Assembly (NCBI GenBank): GCA_003993805.1
Contig: RSEF01000019.1
Location: 8,778,785 to 8,842,784, forward strand
DNA length: 64,000 nucleotides
Source: Himantopus leucocephalus
Lineage: Eukaryota; Chordata; Aves; Charadriiformes; Recurvirostridae
Direction: 5' to 3'
The position numbers were made by a program, and so were the translations under genes. The notes under the pieces were generated by a model. That model ran no database searches. It was not told where the DNA came from and saw nothing but the letters and a program-made list of their open reading frames with translations. Shown here piece by piece: positions 1-12,086 of the stretch (positions within the stretch are counted from its first letter, which is position 1; every line of letters starts with the position of its first letter).

Positions 1-31
1 ATGAGTAGCGGACAAAGCCCAGCAGACCCTG
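1..31 (+). CDS. SYNRG: SYNRG exon fragment at the window edge
   Basis: Frame 1 reads MSSGQSPADP and then one leftover G. Joined to the next exon this gives SGQSPADPDIDDFK, aligned without gaps to human SGQHPPAADIEDLK. That fixes the junction after base 31 with phase 1. The donor there is G|GTCCCT, a poor match to the consensus. The stronger-looking donors at 63/64 (AAC|GTAAGC) and 135/136 (CAG|GTGAGT) would break the frame. The first ATG at base 1 is internal, not a start. The following intron (32-877) holds nothing recognisable. Confidence 0.7.
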
Positions 32-3000
32 GTCCCTCTGCCGGCGCCTTTGCTGGCTCTAACGTAAGCACCCGGCCTATATCTCATACCTGCTCATGGC
101 AGTGAGAAGAACCTATTGGCCCATATAATTGCCAGGTGAGTATAAATGTTTGGAGCTTTCTGCAAAATAATTGGATTTTCTCTATACTTAACTGAATAAG
201 TAGTTTGTAAAAGCTAAAACACGATCTTCGCAAATGTTCGTGTCATTCCCGAAACCTGTGAGTTTGAAGAGTCGGCCGTGCGGCACTGCAGGAACTGTGA
301 TAAGCTTAAATGGGATTTCTGTTTTTTAAAAATTCTTGCAGCATATTTTTATATGTTATTTGTATCAAAGCATGAATATAAAATTAAAGTGTATTAACAC
401 TTTATTGGAGGAATGGAATGGAAAAGTTAGCCTAGTCTTCTGTGTGGTTGGTTTTGATAAGATGAAATAATGCGATGTTTGAGTTGCTAATGTTTACCTT
501 TTGATTGTATGTTCTGCAGCCAGCATCAGAAAACTGAACTGGTGATCTGTGCAGTCTGTACTCTCTAGAAACATATTTTTTTTTAGTGTTTCTTCACTAC
601 CCATAATGGGATGGTGACTTTTAGCTTAAAATATAAGACAACGTTAAAAGGTCAAGGCTTACGTTTATTAAATGGAGAAATTTCTGTATTAAACGCTTAG
701 GTATTTTTCAGATTATTTTTCTGCAAACTCTGGTTTAAGCCTTTTTGAAACAACAATTCACTGTGTGTGTTCTTGCAGTTCTTTAAGATTCTTAGCAAGT
801 TGCTATTGTTTTTATACACTGTACAGAGATTAACGTTTGAGCTTCAGTTTCTAATTGTAGGGGTTTGTTTCTCTCAGATATAGATGACTTTAAATGTGCC
901 CCATTTGGAAGCTACAACAGTGGGTCTGCAGTCAGCAGCCTGGCAAGCTATGACTGGTCCGACAAAGAAGACATTCATCAGGGCAAGAAGCTCTCCTCCT
1001 TTGTCCAGTCTTCAGGAAGTGGATCCTCTGCGGCTACCTCTGTTCTTCAGAAGAAGGAGACCTTGTTTGGCAGTTCAGAAAACATTACCATGACAACAGT
1101 TTCCAAAGTGACAACCTTCTCTAGTGAGGATGCTTTACAGGATGTTTCCTTTGCAGCTTTTGCAAACTTTAAAGACTCTGGGCCAATATCCGGCGGTCCA
1201 AGTGATGATGACATTGGAGACTTTGGTGATTTTGCAAGACCTTCATCAGAAGTGCAGGATGCAGCAGCCGCAGCTGACACAAATCAAGAGGCAGATTTCC
1301 TTGCTTGTGGTACCCCTTCTGAACTGCGAAGAGAGTCCACAGATGACTTTGGAGAATTCCAAAGTGAAAAGCCAAAAATCAGCAAGTTTGACTTCTTGGT
1401 GGCAACTTCCCAAGGCAAGGTGAAATCTAGTGAAGAAATGATCAAGAGTGAACTGGCTACCTTTGACTTGTCCGTTCAAGGTAAGCCTGCTCGGGGTGGA
1501 GGAAGCCCATAATGCATGTGCTTATCAAAGACTAATTTTTCTAATCAAATTATAAATTAGCCAATGGGGATTTGTTCCAAAGGCTACTGGAAACAAGCTG
1601 AATCGTCTCATTGATTGCTGTTGCGTTTGGAGCAGGTCTCTTTCTAGAAGAAAAAAAAAAATTTTGCCAAAAAATGGTAAGAATTGAGGAACTGGGGAAA
1701 TTTGCACCAGTCACCGAGTAAATAGAAGGGTTTGTTCTTCTGGAGCAGTAGTGCATGCCTTGCTACTACTATATTCATTTTACATAGTCCATGCCTTTAT
1801 GAATAAAAGACTAACTTGTTTATATCCTAACTTTTTAGGGTCTCATAAAAGGAGCTTAAGCCTAGGTGACCGAGAGATAAGTCGCTCTTCACCTTTACCA
1901 GTTTTGGAACAGCCATTTAGAGATCGCTCAAATACTCTAAGCGAGAAGCCTGCTTTGCCTGTCATCAGAGACAAATACAAAGACTTGACTGGGGAAGTTG
2001 AGGTAAGGCAGTGTCCGGAATACGAGTGACTTGGCAATGACTGTCATCAGTGTGGTATCGAGGGTATCCCAAGTCTTTGGGACTTTAGCTATTTGAAATT
2101 CGGGTATGATTCTAAGATGGCATCTGGGTAAGATGAGATGTTTTGATGGGAGACTGCTCATAAAGGAGGTTTCTTCTCTCCTGTCTTTGAAGCCTTGTGA
2201 AGTGGGAAAAAAATGCTGTTGTCTGAAAGTCACTCAGAATCACTTGACAGTCTAAGCTTGTAACTGGAAATCAGTTACGACTTAAATCTAATCCCAGCTT
2301 TGGCACCGAGACCATTGGCTTTTGGAAATAGCTTAACTTTTTTGGCTGTGTGGCAGTTATTTCTCTTGCTCATCTTCAGAATAGATGGCGAAAGGACTCA
2401 GATTAAATTCTGCTAATCCCCATTTCTAGAGCAGCAGACCTGTAACGAATGTGTCAGGAGTAGGTATGTGCAATGCAAACTTTTTACCCGTTCATATATG
2501 TTCTTCCTTTGGAAACTAGGAACTCCCAGAAATCAAATTTTAGAGTTCAGGTGCAAAGAGAATATTTAAAGAATGGGGAAAAATTAGGAATAGGCATGTT
2601 AAAAGTTTACATAGCTAATCTGCAAATAGTCTCTTAAAATGCCTGTTTACTGTATGTCTGTTGTGATAGGAGAAAGGAAAATGAGCGTAGGAACAAGATT
2701 CAGACTGTCCTTTTCTTTCAAATAGGAAAGTGAGAGGTATGCGTACGAGTGGCAGAGATGCTTGGAGAGTGCCCTGCAAGTAAGTGTATAGTCTCCTCCG
2801 CAACCTTTTCCTCTGTCCTGTAGGTACCGCCTCGTTCAGTGTTTAAGACCGTACAGGCAGAGGGAGGGTGTGAATCCGCCCAAGTGGATTACAGTTTTTA
2901 AACCAAAAGCTGTCACGCAGCAGAAGCATTACCTCCTCAGTTTAAGATCCTGTACTAATCTCCTTGTCATTTCTGATTAGTTTGGCTTTTGCCTAAATTT

Positions 3001-6000
3001 TCAAGTTAACTAGTTCATGTTGGTGTTCCAGTGTTTTGGGTGCCCAGTAAGACCCGTTGTTCGGGGCATTGATACCAGCTGGCTCCTCCGCACTTTTTGA
3101 GAAATGGGCTTGTTTAATGTGCTGTGTGGAGAGGTCATCAATTTTCTGCTAACGGATGTCAGATGTTTCACAGACAGATTAGTTTTCCTTAAAATTTCTT
3201 CTTTGCATTTGAGTATTAGACAGCCAAAACTGTGAGGACAATTATTGAACTAGATAGCAATGCATGCATACTCTTAAAACTATTATTTCGGTAATGAAAA
3301 TATTTGGGGCAATGCGTTAAGGTTTTAGATCTTCATATTTTTCTCCTGATCTACTTACAGTGACAGCATGAATGTATAAAAACATGTGATGGAGTATGGA
3401 AATTATTTCTTATTTAATTTGCCACCTTTTTTTGTATAATAGTTTCTGTTGGGGACAATCTTGTTTGTAACAATTATTTTATGGTAGGTAACACCATAAT
3501 TTTATGAAATTCACTTCCACCAGGTCATAAAGAAAGCAAATGATACCTTAAATGGAATAAGTAGTTCATCCGTTTGCACTGAAGTTATCCAGTCTGCTCA
3601 AGGCATGGAATATTTACTAGGTATGTTTTAATTTACCATGTCTCTTACATTGAAAGTTCTCCTCTGCAAAGCAGCAACGTGTAATTGCTCTTTTCGGAAT
3701 GGTATTTTTTAGCTTAATCTTTGCCTGTACTGAAATAACGAACAACTCTTCTGCTAAATAAATGTAACTGCTACTTTGGAATAACTGTCCGTGACTACCT
3801 TTCGTGTGCTGTGCCTATTTTGTGCTATTTCTGAGTTAAGGTTTCAGGAACCTGTGCTTGCAGTGAATTCTCTGCAATCCTCCGCTGTGTTTTCTATCAA
3901 CAGGGGTTGTTGAAGTCTACAGAGTAACAAAGAGAGTTGAACTGGGTATCAAAGCAACTGCTGTTTGTAGTGAGAAACTCCAGCAGCTGCTCAAGGATAT
4001 TGATAAAGTGTGGAACAACCTAATAAGCTTCATGTCACTTGCTGCTTTAACGGTAAGACCAAAAATAAGTCATAATTACATGTAAAATGATTTCACAGGG
4101 TGTCCTAACTTTACAGTTTGTATTTTTCTCTTGAAAAATGGAAATGTGCTTATTTGTGATATCCAGTTTAAAGCTCCCTGTAAGAAAACTGTTATTTGTG
4201 TGCAAACATGATGTTACCTTACTTAGTGCCTTAATGATTTAGATGATATCCTGTGTGTCTGTGGACCTCTCCAATAAAGGGAAATTTAGTAAAATTTAAA
4301 TAAGCCATTTTATGAAGCCAGGATAGCGTGGACGTATCTTGTCTTTGTAATATCGCTGCAATTAGTTTTAATGCTCACAATACAGGAGCACACAATTGTA
4401 GCAACACAGGAATAACTAAACCGTTTTTTTTCTCGCTGCGTTTGGAAACGCCAGAGTTTGGTTTGGTTCCTGCTACAGACTAAATAGCTTTTCCTCCTCT
4501 GAACAGAAGTGCCAGGAAAAGCTCCATTGCTCTGAGACAGTCTGGTAGGAGCTTGAGAGCTTTCTACGTAACTGGGCAAGTGTTCCAGGGAGAGATGGTG
4601 AGGGGCTGTCTGAGGGGTGGCCTTTAAGAGAAGGAGCATCCCGTGGGAAGGGTCTGCAAAGGAACTGGGAAAAAGAGGGGCACATTGGGGCTAGGTACAG
4701 AATACACGCAATTAGAAGGCAAAAAAAAAATCACCTTGCCATTAAATACCTTGCACTTTTCTGTGCGTGTATGTTGCAGGAAATGCAATGTGCAAAATGA
4801 CTTTCTTTAACCACAGTAAACTCATATTTTTAGGGAATCAACTGTTTGTAGGTGCTTGATATCATCTTGCATAATGGATCCCTTAACTCAGCATATACCT
4901 AAGGAGTCTTTATCTCTCAGTATCAGTACATCGCATCAAGCCTCAATAAGTAGATCATTACCGTGGTTATGTTTTCACTGAACATTTTAATTTGTGGCTT
5001 CCTTCTTCCAATGCAACTATGGCCATTAAAAATTTTTGCTCCCCAGTAAACACTCGTTTATAAGTCAGGCCCAGAGTACTCAGTCTCTGCTTGAACTAAC
5101 CACCTTCAGCGCACTGTCATTCCCTGCAAAACAGGTATTACAGATGATTGGTCCCTTTTCACACACCTTTTACACGTTTTAAACCTCTCCAGCACAAACA
5201 GTGGTGGCAAGCAGGTATTTTTGGTGATGTCCTGTGTTGCACAAAGCCTGTCATGATATGAAATTCATACTTCCAGTATTTTACTGCTTGGCAGATGAAG
5301 TTGATAGACGGGGATTCATCTGTTTGAACTCTGGCATTGTTGATAGTAACAATCTATAAAGCTATCAGGATCCTGTCCTGATTTAAGCAAGTGGATTAAA
5401 ATGTAGTTCTTAAAGTGCTTTTCCTTGCAAGATTACAGGGATTACCTAAACTCCAAAGCTTGGCCACGTGTTCTCCGAGCTGCAGCGGTCCAGATAAATT
5501 TTAAACATACTGGGAGCTGCGAATAGTGACTTCTACTCACACAGTACCTCTGAAATTATCGCGGAGAGGGGGACTCCTGTGGCTCTCAAAACCATCCCTT
5601 TCTGTTTCTCTTCTCCACCTGGGCCACTGGAAGGTGTGGAACCCAAACCTTCTTCCCCTGGTGTTGCAGCCACGGATCCCAAATGATGCAGAAGTGCCAA
5701 TGAAGTAGAGAGAAGTATTCTAGCTCAGAGGCATGTGCTTGGAAAGGTTAATTTTATCTTTTAAAGGATTTTGTTACAAGGTAATTTTATGCACAGCCTT
5801 GTGGTTTTTCACTGCAAATTACAGGATGACCTTCTCATTTGCTTCACTCATGCATTTGGTAAACAAATATTAGAGTGCCTTTATTAATTTGATTGATCTA
5901 CTGAAAGATTAAAGGGTGTTTTTTTCAGGATTCCAATTATTCTGCAGCCGTTCAGCAGGGGACCGTGATCGGCATGCCTCGAGTGTGGATTCAAGTACAC

Positions 6001-8615
6001 GTATTCTAGGATCACACCACTTTTTTAAGCTTCTTGCATTTCTAGTCATTGTTTTTATTTGCACTGCTATCTTCAAGCAAAACTTCAACGGTTTTATACC
6101 ACCCTTATGCAAAGTTTTAAATTATCATTTATCTTGTGGCTGAAATGTAAGATTGCGTACCGGAAAAGCGACTATATTCATTTATTACTTATTTCCAGGC
6201 TTATTCTCCCAGCTTTTGCCTCTCTTTAACCCGAGCTTGCGTATGGCTGGTGACTTTAATTCTTCTACGGTTTGGTTAACCTGAATATCCCATTTTGCAC
6301 TGCTGTGCCATATTCTAGCCGCAGAAAAACCTTCAGAAAGAATAACAACTGCCCTTTTTGGATCAGGCGATAACATGGAATTCAGGACAATAAACACCGA
6401 TACAGACACCACTTCAAATGCTAACTAGTGAAAGCCGTGCTGGCCCATGCCTCGTCTCCCTGCAGCTGCACAAATAGTTGTTACATACCACTGTTTATCT
6501 TCCGCCAGTTCTTAATACGCTGCAGTTGAAATGTCGCAGCCGCCGCCTGGGCTCTTTCCTCAGAAGTTTCTTCCCCTTTTGATGTGGGAACGGGGAACTT
6601 AAGAGTTCTTTCCTTTGTAGTCTAACCCTTTTTCAAGGGCTTGAGTGTTATGAATTAATGCTGATGGAGATTGCATGGCAGGATGCAAATACATACTAAT
6701 GGCTTTGATTAAATCGCGCATCGGTCTATGAGAAAATGTAATATGTCATCCCTGCCGTGTTGCCGGTGTGATACCATGGCTCTTGGGAGCAACCAGATCG
6801 ATAGTTTTTATCATGATGTCTGAAATTTCTTCAGTCACTGAAAATGCCTAAATTTTGTCTCGTTTCTTTAGCCAGATGAAAACTCACTGGATTTCTCTTC
6901 TTGTATGCTGCGTCCAGGGATTAAAAATGCCCAAGATCTCGCCTGTGGAGTCTGCCTCCTAAACGTGGATTCAAGAAGTAAAGTAAGGATAAAGGCCTGT
7001 ACTGCTAAACTCATTTTTAATTTACAGTTTGGACTTTCATTTAGGCCTTGGGTGTATTTAAAAAAATGTCATGACTGTAATTTGTAACTAGAAGTGGCAA
7101 AGGCAAAATCTGACCTATAGATGGGACTCAAATAGTCAATGTCCTACATCCGTTGGGCTTTGGGTATGACACAGATGTGGATAAAGGCTTGAGGAGCTAA
7201 ATTGTTCATAATGGGGAAGAAACTGGGATACTGAGACTTAAAAAGTGTATATATTTTATAAAAAATAAAAATCCATTAATGACTTTTTTTATGAAATGCA
7301 TCTCTGAGGATCACCAGGAGGGGACTGTTGCAATTAGCAGAGCTGGGAGGGAATCCCAGGGATATGTACAGAGTAATGCCAACCCACTAACATATATCGG
7401 CAGTTTTGCTGACTTTTTTGGTTTCAACATTATTTCAGAAAGAAGAGAAACCTGTGGAAGAGCTTCCTAGAAAAGTATGAATCTGTAAAAAACATATTCC
7501 TTATAGAACCATTCTTAGTTGAGTGTGGAAGGCTGAACTGCTAAATGGCTTTCAGCTGTCATTCTCAATTGTACCAATCATGAATCCTTTTCTTCTAGTC
7601 ATTTTTTGTGACCGTAACACTTGATCCGATCAACTAACATGCTCTAGAGCCTCCCCTTTGTCTCGTCTGCATGCTTGTATCTTGTGAATAGCTTTCTGGT
7701 TCTGTGCTACTTCTGTTGTGTGGTAGAAAATTCACTGCAGTGAGTTTCTGAGTTCGTAGCTGCCTGTGTGTCTGTCGCAGAAGGGGGGAACTGCAGGGGG
7801 GTTTTGCTACAAATTTTGACTTCTGGCTATATGTAGTAGACAATGCCATTTTTAGAAATCTCTGCAGGAAATCCAGGGTGTGGGGAGCGGGGTTAGAATA
7901 TTTTTTTTAATAGGTAGCTGTGAAGCACTGCAAAGTATCTCCTAGCAACAAACATCGAGAGGTTTTAAGCTTGTTCATGGCTTCACACGCTCTGTTCAGA
8001 AGCTCCTATTGTAAAGCAGGTTCAATTAACAGAAGCAAGTTAGACCAAATTCAGCCTGAAGTAACACTAATACCAAGAATTGCACCTGCCTAAATCACAG
8101 CCAAATTTGACCCAGTGAAATAAATGCAGTAGCTCTCTATTGGCAGAACAAGCATTTATCTTGCGTGGACACGTAGCAGAACTAGAAGATGCATGAAACA
8201 AGGTGAGTTAGTTGCCAGGTGTCAGCTCAGACAGTGTGCTAAGCAGATGGGGGGTAACAGGCAAAGTATGCATCAGGTGCGATGGCTGGGGCTTTTGTCC
8301 ACCTGCAAACACTTTGCAGACTAAAATACAGTGTTGTTTATTGGGTGGTCCGTTCAGATGAGAGGGTCCTACCGTGCTGCGCCATTCTGGGGCAATACCT
8401 GTGCAGTATCCATTTTCCACTCTAGTTCCTAGATCCTGGAGTAGATGAGAATGTCACACTTGTTTCAATTCTTGTTATTTTAGGCCTTTAATTCGGAAAC
8501 GGATAACTTTAAGCTGGCGTACGGAGGGCACCAATACCACGCAAGCTGTGCAAATTTCTGGATCAACTGTGTGGAGCCAAAACCTCCAGGTCTCATTTTG
8601 CCAGACCTGCTCTGA
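1..8615 (+). CDS. SYNRG: SYNRG (synergin gamma), C-terminal nine coding exons, partial gene
   Basis: Synergin gamma is an accessory protein of the AP-1 clathrin adaptor at the trans-Golgi network and endosomes. It binds the gamma-adaptin ear through short acidic-phenylalanine motifs. Joining 1-31, 878-1480, 1839-2002, 2726-2779, 3524-3620, 3904-4052, 6872-6982, 7439-7474 and 8484-8615 gives 1377 nt in one frame: 458 residues and a TGA. The product matches the recalled C-terminus of human SYNRG, with landmarks YDWSDKEDIHQGKKLSSF, KPKISKFDFLVATSQ, EQPFRDRSNTL, VIRDKYKDLTGEVE, VCSEKLQQLLKDIDKVWNNL and the end KPPGLILPDLL. Human SYNRG is about 1,314 aa, so the N-terminal EH domain and most of the protein lie left of the window. 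Two ear-binding type motifs, FGDF (1222-1233) and FGEF (1348-1359), sit in the large exon. Exon phases agree at every junction. The one weak point is the donor of the first exon. Confidence 0.96.
878..1480 (+). CDS. SYNRG: SYNRG large exon with gamma-ear binding motifs
   Basis: The 603-nt exon follows the acceptor TTTCTCTCAG and ends CAAG|GTAAGC, phase 1 at both ends. It encodes an acidic, Ser/Thr-rich, probably unstructured segment. The first half (FGSYNSGSAVSSL, LQKKETLFGSSENITMT, KVTTFSSEDAL) and last quarter (DDFGEFQSEKPKISKFDF) match human SYNRG closely. The middle is divergent and carries DDDIGDFGDFARP, which the recalled human sequence lacks. FGDF and FGEF fit the gamma-ear consensus: aromatic, Gly, Pro/Asp/Glu, then aromatic, Leu or Met. 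Confidence 0.96.
1839..2002 (+). CDS. SYNRG: SYNRG exon
   Basis: Acceptor CTTTTTAG, donor GAG|GTAAGG; enters in phase 1 and leaves in phase 0. The 164 nt encode GSHKRSLSLGDREISRSS..EQPFRDRSNTL..GEVE, nearly identical to human. RSLSLGD looks like a basophilic kinase site (inference). Confidence 0.97.
2726..2779 (+). CDS. SYNRG: SYNRG exon (54 nt)
   Basis: Acceptor TTTCAAATAG, donor CAA|GTAAGT, phase 0 at both ends. The 18 codons read ESERYAYEWQRCLESALQ; human has ENERYAYEWQRCLGSALN. This begins the conserved helical C-terminal region. The preceding intron (2003-2725) holds no other gene, and a possible MIR-like relic near 2.3 kb was not accepted. Confidence 0.96.
3524..3620 (+). CDS. SYNRG: SYNRG exon
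   Basis: Acceptor TTCCACCAG, donor CTAG|GTATGT, phase 0 in and 1 out. It encodes VIKKANDTLNGISSS and then SVCTEVIQSAQGMEYLL, essentially identical to human. The intron before it (2780-3523) holds nothing recognisable. Confidence 0.97.
3904..4052 (+). CDS. SYNRG: SYNRG exon
   Basis: Acceptor TCTATCAACAG, donor ACG|GTAAGA, phase 1 in and 0 out. The 149 nt encode GVVEVYRVTKRVELGIKAT and then AVCSEKLQQLLKDIDKVW..SFMSLAALT. The helical, highly conserved character suggests a folded C-terminal domain. The only apparent differences from human here are conservative (SFMSLAALT against GFMSLATLT). Confidence 0.97.
4053..6871 (+). other. SYNRG intron of 2.8 kb, no recognised gene
   Basis: Runs from GTAAGA after 4052 to TTTCTTTAG before 6872. 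Short open frames exist on both strands, but none resembles a known protein or has splice signals that would make an exon. The sequence is AT-rich with no obvious simple repeats. Confidence 0.8.
6872..6982 (+). CDS. SYNRG: SYNRG exon
   Basis: Acceptor CGTTTCTTTAG, donor AAA|GTAAGG, phase 0 at both ends. The 37 codons read PDENSLDFSSCMLRPGIKN, then AQDLACGVCLLNVDSRSK. Only conservative changes are seen from human (QD for QE, SK for SR). Confidence 0.97.
7439..7474 (+). CDS. SYNRG: SYNRG 36-nt microexon
   Basis: Acceptor ATTATTTCAG, donor AAA|GTATGA, phase 0 at both ends. The 12 codons read KEEKPVEELPRK; human has KEEKPAEEHPKK. It can be included or skipped without a frame change. The flanking introns (6983-7438 and 7475-8483) hold nothing recognisable. 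Confidence 0.94.
8484..8615 (+). CDS. SYNRG: SYNRG last coding exon
   Basis: Acceptor TTATTTTAG; it reads AFNSETDNFKLAYGGHQYHA, then SCANFWINCVEPKPPGLILP, DLL and TGA at 8613-8615. This is the human C-terminus with one or two conservative changes. The Cys/His content (HQYHASC..NC) is conserved. Confidence 0.97.
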   Translation, partial: AFNSETDNFKLAYGGHQYHASCANFWINCVEPKPPGLILPDLL

Positions 8616-10147
8616 AAGCAGTTGCACCGAAGATGGAGTAGCAGGTCTAATAATGCAGGACGCTTGGGGTAAATTGTGTCATAGGGTAAGTGGGAAGCCT
8701 TGAGGTGTGGTTAGTGTTTAAGATGTTGCGGTTTGATTTTTGTACAAGAGTGGGTTAAAGCCACTGTCACGTGCAAATTGCTCGTGAAGAATTACACTTG
8801 AAATGGCTGGGGTTTCAGACATAACCAGAAAACACTGTAGTGTGGCAAAAAACGCAGCGTGTCAGTCTTTCTCAAGATGAAAACGTGTTAGTCTTTGTAA
8901 CAAACCAGTCTGCTAACCAAGCGCATAAACCTCTGAGAGAGGCCAGTACCGAGCTTCCAAGAAAAACAGAAATGCTAGACTGATTTGCATAGAAGTGACC
9001 ACTTAAATACTTGAAGTACGCATCCGCAAACATGTTCTTTAATGTTTTTGGTATATGGACCATGATGTTTTTCTTTAAATGTTTGCTGCTATACTATTAC
9101 AACGCATACAATGCACGAGGCACAGTAACTTTCAAGGCAAAATGAATTGTTGACGTAGAAGGAAGGAGACTGCGTAGAGCCATTGTATATTTATACTTCC
9201 ACTGTTCTGTATTGTAAATTATACTGCATTCATCTGCATAGCTGGTTAGTGCTGGGGGATAAGGACTTCAAAAAATTACTGAAATTTTCCCTGTCATATC
9301 TGGAGTACAGGCAGCTGGATTTTAAAACTTGCCATCTTTGCTACTCTGTTGTAAACGCTAGACAGACAAACTCCTTCCTTGGACTTGGCCCGAAGGGCAG
9401 GTATGATTTCTTGTGTTTCACCTTCCCCTTTTGTAGTTGTGTGGCTGCGTCACTGTCGAAAATTGGACTCTACTGATAGAGCGTGTCTGCTCCTTTTTTG
9501 TGTGTTAATACGCTTCTCTCGATGGGATGCCGGCGTGTAACTGGCGCAGTCTAGTGCTATCTGTACTAACGTGTTTCTCTGACTCAGAACCGGCAGCACG
9601 AGGTGGCCCTTGGCTCCTGCCCCGGGTGGGCGTGATTTAACACCGAAAGTTGCTGTTCTCAAGCAGGGTGGTTTTCGAAGCGGGCTATTGCGTGCCTGCC
9701 GTTTCGTTGCTTATGGAGGGTACAGCTCTCTGGACACAAGGAGGGTGGTACAACAGAGTGTCACAAAATGTGACCCACACATCTGAATTACCCGATTCTC
9801 TCTTCAGATACAATATCCAGACGATGGTGCAATCGGCTTTAGTGCTAATTACAGAATTTTAAGCCTAGTGTGAGCCTCATGGCCTTATTTGGGGAGCCTC
9901 ACCACTGTACAGGTCTGCGCTCACTCGGTCTGCACGGAATGAAGCGGGGTGTGTATCCATCAGGTACAATGTGCTTCTCCATTCTTTGACTTAAGTTTCT
10001 CGGATCTCTAGAAAATCTCCCTTCCCTACAAAGATATCAACAGCTTTTGCCAAGTTAATCTTGCCTCCATTGTAAGTAGCTGACACTGACTGGTGGTTAT
10101 TTGCTGAAATAGAAATTACAGTGAGGGCAAAGGCTGCTTCGTATTTG

Positions 10148-10198
10148 AAAAAAAAAAAAAAAAAAANNNNNNNNNNNNAAAAAAAAAAAAAAAAAAGG
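10148..10198. repeat. poly-A tract with 12-N gap
   Basis: A homopolymer of A on both sides of Ns at 10167-10178. The assembler could not size the run. It may be the A-tail of an old retroposon or a simple repeat; no element body was recognised beside it. Confidence 0.9.
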
Positions 10199-12080
10199 CT
10201 TAGTTATACTAAACTATTAATTATACCAAATGAAACAATCTTGGCTAATAAGAGTGCTAGGTGTCTGGCCCTTTATTTACACAAATTAAAATAAATCTTC
10301 CTGCTGCCTGAAATTAGCTCGTTCATAAAATAAGCAACTTGTGCCTCCAGTCGCAAGCTCAAGCTAATCAAGTGGCACATTTTCAATAGTGTGACAGTGA
10401 CTGCCTGCCTTCTGTTGCCCAGTAATTATCAAAAAAAAGGGCAGACACTCATTGCTTGCTCTCCATTTCATTTATTAGGTGTGAAATAGTTCCAGCAGTC
10501 AGCACCATAGCTTTTGACCACAGACATTGTTTTCCATCGTAATTAGGGGCTGCTGTATACACGACCAGGGCAAGGATTCCCAGTGGTGTTTGGGGTCTAC
10601 GCAGCGCAGTGAGCCAGCGCTCGCGTTTGCATACCGAATTACAGAAGCACTTAAGCATTGTCTGACTTGAAGCAAATGCTTCGTCTTGCTGCTAGCGAGA
10701 GGACTTCTCAAGTGGTTTTGAGTATCTGGCTGACGCAAAGGCTGTTGCTTATGAAATGCTATATTAGGAAAAGGGAGTTTATTGTTAGCGTGGGTTTCCA
10801 CCACAGTTCCTCAACACTTAGCTAGATAGGATTTTTTTTTCCTAATTAAAAGAGAACGCCACAAATAAAAGAGGCCACAATGTGAAACTTAAAGCAACCA
10901 GTATGTCAAATACAGTACCAGCTGTATTGCCATAAAAGCATTTTTCTGGGATGTTTTTCTTGTACTTGTTAAGCAAGTAAGGTCCCTCTAAGATGTATCC
11001 AGCGTGTCTTTTGGCCCGTAAAAATAAGGAATCGACATTTACAATTATAATAGCAGCAGAGCTTACTGAAGTATGACACTACTGCTTGCTCGCTCCCTCC
11101 AGAAGGGAAAGCAGCAGGCAATATCGCTGCGTTTGTGGCAAGCAGAAAGCGTTCTTCTGAACTGAACACCTTTACGTCATGGGAATACACCGAATGTTTT
11201 GCATGTAGATACCCTGGATAAAGGCATTGCACAATGAGGATCATCTCGCTTAAAGAGTCATTAAAATGACTCACTGTTGCATTCAGCATCTTCTCAGATA
11301 TTACATCGCCAGCCAAAGCCCGGTGTCCCTGCAATCTGTATCCAAGGTTACAGTATTTTCTACAGTGCATTGTAGCAGACCACGTTCCCCTGCTTCCTTT
11401 CCATACAGGCTAATGGGCACGCTGCCTTTCGCTTTGGTTGTGTTGAATTTCATAAATGTAACTCCTTTTTCTGCATGTATCTTTTGCTAGGAAAGAAGTG
11501 AGAAACGTAGTTTTCTTTGTTTATTTAATGAACACGTTCTCTGGACCTGCCTTGGGATTACCTATGGAAAGTGATTTTTCTATATATTTGTGTATATTTG
11601 GAATTTGAAGAGATTATTTGCTTGGTTATTTAATGTATATATTGCTTTACCCGGTTGTATTCCGTGATGCTTCTGCGCTGTCTTCGCATGGTGCAGTTTT
11701 TCCGTGGTGGCAGCAGTGCTGGGGCGCGATCGGACTGCTCCAGCCTGTTCCCCTGCCTGTCCGTCGCCAGGGTTTGGTTTGAGGGTCTCCCCGGGTTTGC
11801 TGACCCGTACTGGCTGGAGCCCCTTGGAGGTTATCCGTGGCGTAGGATTTGTTATGTTCTGCACTTGCCCGTTCCGCTGACTTTTCCTCTCTGGCAGCAG
11901 CTTCTCTTCCCCTGGGTTTGTTTTGAGCAGCGCCTTCCTTGAGATTTGTGCGGTATATATGAAGTGATGGTGAAGTTCAACCCAAGGTTGGGAAGAAGCT
12001 CATGAAAACCCAAGGAATGCTGCAATTTCTAGTTAGCTACATGTCAGATTAATTAAACTTGAAACAAAAACTGCCTTTTC

Positions 12081-12086
12081 AATAAA
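12081..12086 (+). terminator. SYNRG: candidate SYNRG polyadenylation signal (proximal)
   Basis: AATAAA in TTTTCAATAAAAGC, followed within 30-50 nt by T-rich sequence (TACTTTTTCTG, TTTTCTTTTTTTCTC). Confidence 0.45.

Noticed and set aside
2280..2420. Possible MIR-like fragment in a SYNRG intron
   Set aside because: CCCAGCTTTGGCACC and GCTGTGTGGCAG, then TCATCTTCAGAATAGATGG, are suggestive, but the match is too weak to report as a feature without an alignment score.
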